Shown: positions 60,872-64,000 of the stretch, in pieces
Layout: each line of letters starts with the position of its first letter
How positions within the stretch are numbered: the stretch's first letter is position 1
Assembly (NCBI GenBank): GCA_008973525.1
Contig: WACJ01000306.1
Coordinates: forward strand, 1 to 64,000
Direction of reading: 5' to 3'
Length of the DNA stretch: 64,000 nucleotides
From: Stenopsyche tienmushanensis
Taxonomy: Eukaryota; Arthropoda; Insecta; Trichoptera; Stenopsychidae
Program-made: the position numbers and the translations under genes
Notes under the pieces: model-generated
Told to the model about the DNA's origin: nothing
The model's input: the letters and a program-made list of their open reading frames with translations, nothing else
Database searches by the model: none

Positions 60872-63800
60872 ATGTCTACATCGGAAAATAATTATTTAGG
60901 ATTTGATTGGAGTACGCAAACTGTAAGAAATATATTTATTTGTATTTTAAATGTGTATTTAATTTTTTTTTTTAAATTCATAGTCTTTGTATACTCATAC
61001 ATAATTTTACTAAACTTATATCAGTACAGTATTAGAATATTAGTCTTTTAATTTTATTTTTTTTAATAATTTTAACTTTATACTAAATTACTGTATTTTT
61101 ATACATTGATTCCCAGTTAAAAGCCATCATAGTAAGCGATGACTTACAAATACTCCAAGAGGCACAAGTCCAATACGACAATGATCTTCCTGAATTCCGG
61201 TATTATATAATTTATTTTTTATATCTATGCAATTGTTCGTATAACTTATTTTAAAGTTCCAAACGCAGTTCACATTCATTCAATACTAATCTTGAATTCT
61301 TTGAGTGTATTACATACTTTAATAATATAAATCATTTAAAATATTTAATTGGCTGTCGAAGACCATTCCGCTCGATTAAGCAACGTATTTGTTTTTGCCA
61401 ACTTCTAGCATACTCAAAATATGATAAGAAATAATTGCATCTATAATAAATATGACGTAACTCAAATATAAACAAATAAGCGACGCTAAAAAGCACAAGT
61501 CCTTCATATAATGCATGTAAATTACACCGAGTTAATTGATGATTCAATTTATATAGTTCCAAATTACGTGAACTCATTGACTGCTTCCGGCTATACATTT
61601 TTTCAAGCAAATTTCAAATAAAATTTTTAAACTAAGCACATTTATAAAGACTTAATGAATATTTCTAGCATAATTAACGCTTTTACATTCTGCTTTTTTC
61701 TTTCTTTATAGAAAATGTTTAAAATTTTACAGTTATCATATAAGTGACTTCACGCTTATTAGCTGGAAGTTTGTGAGTCCCAACTTGGAGTACATAACAC
61801 TAGGAAACAAATTGAAATCTGGAAGTCCCAGTCTGGCAAATAACAAATATATATGAAGAGATAAGCTCAACAAAATACATAATAAGATTACAAGCGGAAT
61901 TTAGGTTGACAACAGTATCATCTGAAATATTGATTTAACAGAGTAATTAACAAGACTAATAAAGAGTAAAGATTACAGTATTATTAAATGAATACAATCA
62001 AATTAATTCTGCACAAGAATCAACCAAATTCTCTTTCGCGTAAGACTTGTTTATGGACAAATTTTGTAATCCAATAATGTTTTAGAATTCCAACCTCTTC
62101 ATCGTGGTATGCTCTGCAACATCATGCTCTCCATTGCAACAATAGAATTCTGTTGTAATTTCCTGTCCCGTTAGTATTTGGATCTGATAATAAGTCAATT
62201 CCATGTTTTCCTTATACCCAAGGCTTAATATTTGGAATCAATAGGTGGGTCTATTTTCTTTTCAGCGTCATAAGTCTAGCATACTACTCAGATGTCCCCT
62301 CAAATTGGATATCATATTTCTAATCCCCAAAGAATTAATAAAACAGAACATACATTATACAGAATGAATGTATGCAAGTGCATACTTTAAAATCATATCA
62401 TTAATCAAAATTTTCCCTTTAAAAACACAAGCAACTTTACCAATGCTGACAAATCAAAACATGTATAAATACACTGTATTTCTTGCATAAAAAAGTGTAT
62501 CGGTTATAGTAATACAAGAATATAATCTACCATAAAAACATTAACACTTTGCATGCGAAAGGTGACTCTCACTCACCATATGATTTGATGCCGCAACTCA
62601 AAAGGCAATTTAGTTTTAGATTCTTATAAGCATGGAACTTGGTAATGAAATAAGCTCAAGTGAAGATGAGTTTGATTTGACGTTGCTTAACGAAGAAATT
62701 ACATCTATACACATCTACTTGAATGGAAAGCTGCACAGAGCCGTAACTAGGGTATGAAGCGCCCGTGACAAGTATCTAACATAATGCTCCCCTCCCGTAG
62801 CTCCGGAAATTTATTTTTTTAAAAGAAATATATTAAATACTATTATTATGTACGTTTTAATATAATATACAAAGGTAGCCCCAAAAGTACCCGACCTAAC
62901 GTATAGATGGCGGCAACGTTTGTAAAAAAAATACTATGATAGAAAGTGTCTAGACGCTATGTCACTTTCGCGATCGTACAGATCATAGAAAATGCCGCAA
63001 AAAGCCCTAAAAGGGGACAGAAGTGGCCATAAGGTTTGTATGCTCAATCAGTCCACTTTTCAGACCGCTGATATGACAAATGAGTGGCTCGGGATCCAAG
63101 AAAAAGTCTATTTAATATATTTTGGTGCAATAGTATTCATTAAATTTAAATATTTAAAGCAGTCTGGTGTAAATTCTGGAATAAATAAAAAAAATGAAAA
63201 TCAATGTGACCACACCAGGAATGACAATCTAGAGCTAGCAAAATTACAGAGACTAATATTTAAGAAATTATATGCATAAAGGTGTAAAGATATATAAAAT
63301 GTTAAAATAAAAGTTTTATACATTAATTTGTGTGTGTAATGGTAAAAAATTCGCCGATGATAATGTCATGAATTAACTAAGAATTAATATTTAATTTCTC
63401 GAAAACCTCTTGAAATTGATGAATAATAATTTCATTGATTTTTTTATTCATAGTACTCATGGGGGAGTTTTACGAAGAGAAAACGGAGAAGTTGTGGCAC
63501 CACCTTTTATGTGGGTAAAAGCTCTCGATCTGGTCCTCGATCGATTGACGTTAGCTGGAGCAGACTTAAGCAAAATAGTATCACTTTCCGGCGGAGCACA
63601 AGTATTTTTAATTATTTTAATTCGGCTATACAAAACACAGTTATAAAACATATATTCATTTATAAATGATAATCTTTTCATTCTTACAGCAACACGGTTC
63701 TGTATGGTGGGCCAAAGGCTGTGAACAGTTACTCAGTACCCTCGACAGTGAACGATTTTTACACGAACAGTTTGCCTTGGCTTTTTCACTGCTCGAAAGC

Positions 63801-64000
63801 CCCGTTTGGATGGACAGCAGCACTAAAAAATGGTGCCGTAAACTAGAAGACGCAGTAGGAGGTCCTGAGGTATCAGCGTGCACTGTGAATTTATATGAAT
63901 TTATACCCTGATAATATTTTTAACATTGACCGATTTATATATTAATAAACTTAATAAATTTCAAGAACGCATGCTTTCACAGGAGTTGTCACGCATAACT
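60872..64000 (+). CDS. XYLB: Xylulose kinase, 5' part (runs off the window)
   Basis: Xylulokinase phosphorylates D-xylulose to xylulose 5-phosphate in the cytosol, feeding the pentose phosphate pathway; it belongs to the FGGY kinase family. Exons with consistent phase: 60872-60922, 61117-61199, 63454-63601, 63690-63869, 63983 to the edge. These give 159 residues, roughly the first third of a protein of about 530. Hallmarks are LGFDWSTQTLKAIIV at the N-terminus (phosphate-binding motif), DLPEFRTHGGV, APPFMWVKALDLVL, LSGGAQQHGSVWW (vertebrate form SGAGQQHGSIYW) and SPVWMDSSTKKWC. The ATG at 60872 is the first in frame before the conserved motif. Intron 2 (2.25 kb) is full of mobile DNA. The symbol is transferred from the vertebrate family name. 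Confidence 0.93.
61332..61598 (-). CDS. Possible small membrane protein nested in the XYLB intron
   Basis: An 88-codon frame opposite to XYLB, from an ATG at 61598 to a TGA. It begins MYSRKQSMSSRNLELYKLNH, has one hydrophobic segment LVLFSVAYLFIFEL, then a Tyr-rich and basic tail (YARSWQKQIRCLIERNGLRQ). Unlike most long frames nearby it uses many Arg and Gln codons and shows a plausible single-pass topology. ATTAAA follows the stop by about 15 bases. No family is recognised, and chance cannot be excluded in DNA this AT-rich. Confidence 0.3.
   Translation of the reverse strand: MYSRKQSMSSRNLELYKLNHQLTRCNLHALYEGLVLFSVAYLFIFELRHIYYRCNYFLSYFEYARSWQKQIRCLIERNGLRQPIKYFK
62541..62735 (+). pseudogene. 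piggyBac-like 5' end and transposase N-terminus relic
   Basis: TTAA (62541-62544), then CACTTTGCATGCGAAA, then GGTGACTCTCACTCACC. The ATG at 62631 opens MELGNEISSSEDEFDLTLLN, the short acidic start typical of piggyBac transposases. The frame continues to about 62735, where another element's end (CAGAGCCGTAACTAGGG) begins. The rest of the transposase is missing. It lies in XYLB intron 2. The end resembles 21095-21200. Confidence 0.5.
62736..62870 (+). repeat. CAGAGCCGTAACTAGGG-type transposon end
   Basis: Related to the inverted starts at 12502 and 14013 (CAGGGCCGTAACTAGGG and AGGCCGTAACTAGGG). Similarity fades after about 40 bases. It follows directly on the piggyBac-like relic. Confidence 0.45.
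62871..63110 (+). mobile_element. Mariner-like element fragment, copy 2
   Basis: CCCCAAAAGTACCCGACCTAACG followed by ATGGCGGCAACG, then GTCCACTTTTCAGACCGCTGA. It is parallel to the reverse-complement-free reading of 13580-13690. The frame starting at 62992 (MPQKALKGDRSGHKVC) is not a recognisable transposase. Confidence 0.45.

Noticed and set aside
62992..63279. 95-codon frame starting MPQKALKGDRS
   Set aside because: Starts inside a mariner-like fragment and has no transposase motif; the end is low complexity.
1..64000. CRISPR arrays, operons, prophage or bacterial contamination
   Set aside because: No regularly spaced repeats, ribosome-binding sites or dense gene packing; splice-site-bounded exons show a eukaryotic nuclear origin.

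Overview
This window looks like nuclear DNA of an insect or a closely related arthropod. It is very AT-rich, its protein-coding genes are split by introns with canonical GT/AG borders, and much of the rest is decayed DNA transposon: a Helitron, mariner/Tc1/IS630-type relics, hAT-like and Mutator-like pieces, and several piggyBac-like elements flanked by TTAA. There is no bacterial gene organisation, operon or CRISPR array. The species cannot be named from the sequence.

Layout. 1-29 kb holds no convincing host gene. It contains a tRNA-like/SINE head, a 3.3-kb decayed Helitron (3953-7273), a dispersed GTGCG-containing repeat, a Mutator-like relic, LTR-like repeats, TTAA elements and AT-rich filler. 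29-42.5 kb is the gene-rich core. PTRH2 (peptidyl-tRNA hydrolase 2; minus strand, 2 exons) lies head-to-head with a 7-exon CCDC42-family coiled-coil gene (plus strand). That gene converges tail-to-tail, with only 136 bp between stop codons, on a 10-exon minus-strand gene of the CCDC63/CCDC114 (ODAD1, outer dynein arm docking) family. A mariner sits in an intron of the last gene, a Tc1 relic in the PTRH2 intron, and TTAA-type ends and a Helitron end in introns of the CCDC42-like gene. 42.5-60.8 kb is again mostly repeats and unassigned AT-rich DNA, with one unrecognised coding exon candidate at 46941-47257. 60.87-64.0 kb is the 5' part of xylulokinase (XYLB), which runs off the right edge.

How the genes relate. 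The two neighbouring coiled-coil genes both belong to families that build or dock parts of motile-cilium or sperm-flagellum axonemes; their adjacency is the clearest functional theme. PTRH2 and xylulokinase are housekeeping genes with no obvious link to that theme. All splice models were read by eye and checked for phase; none was tested against transcripts.

Most notable for novelty: (i) at least eight TTAA-flanked ends from several different families, most with a short perfect palindrome just inside the end; (ii) a Helitron with stacked duplicate ends on both sides; (iii) an interspersed repeat family with GTGCG ends found at both ends of the window; (iv) three long perfect hairpins in otherwise unassigned DNA; (v) two unrecognised but protein-like small ORFs.
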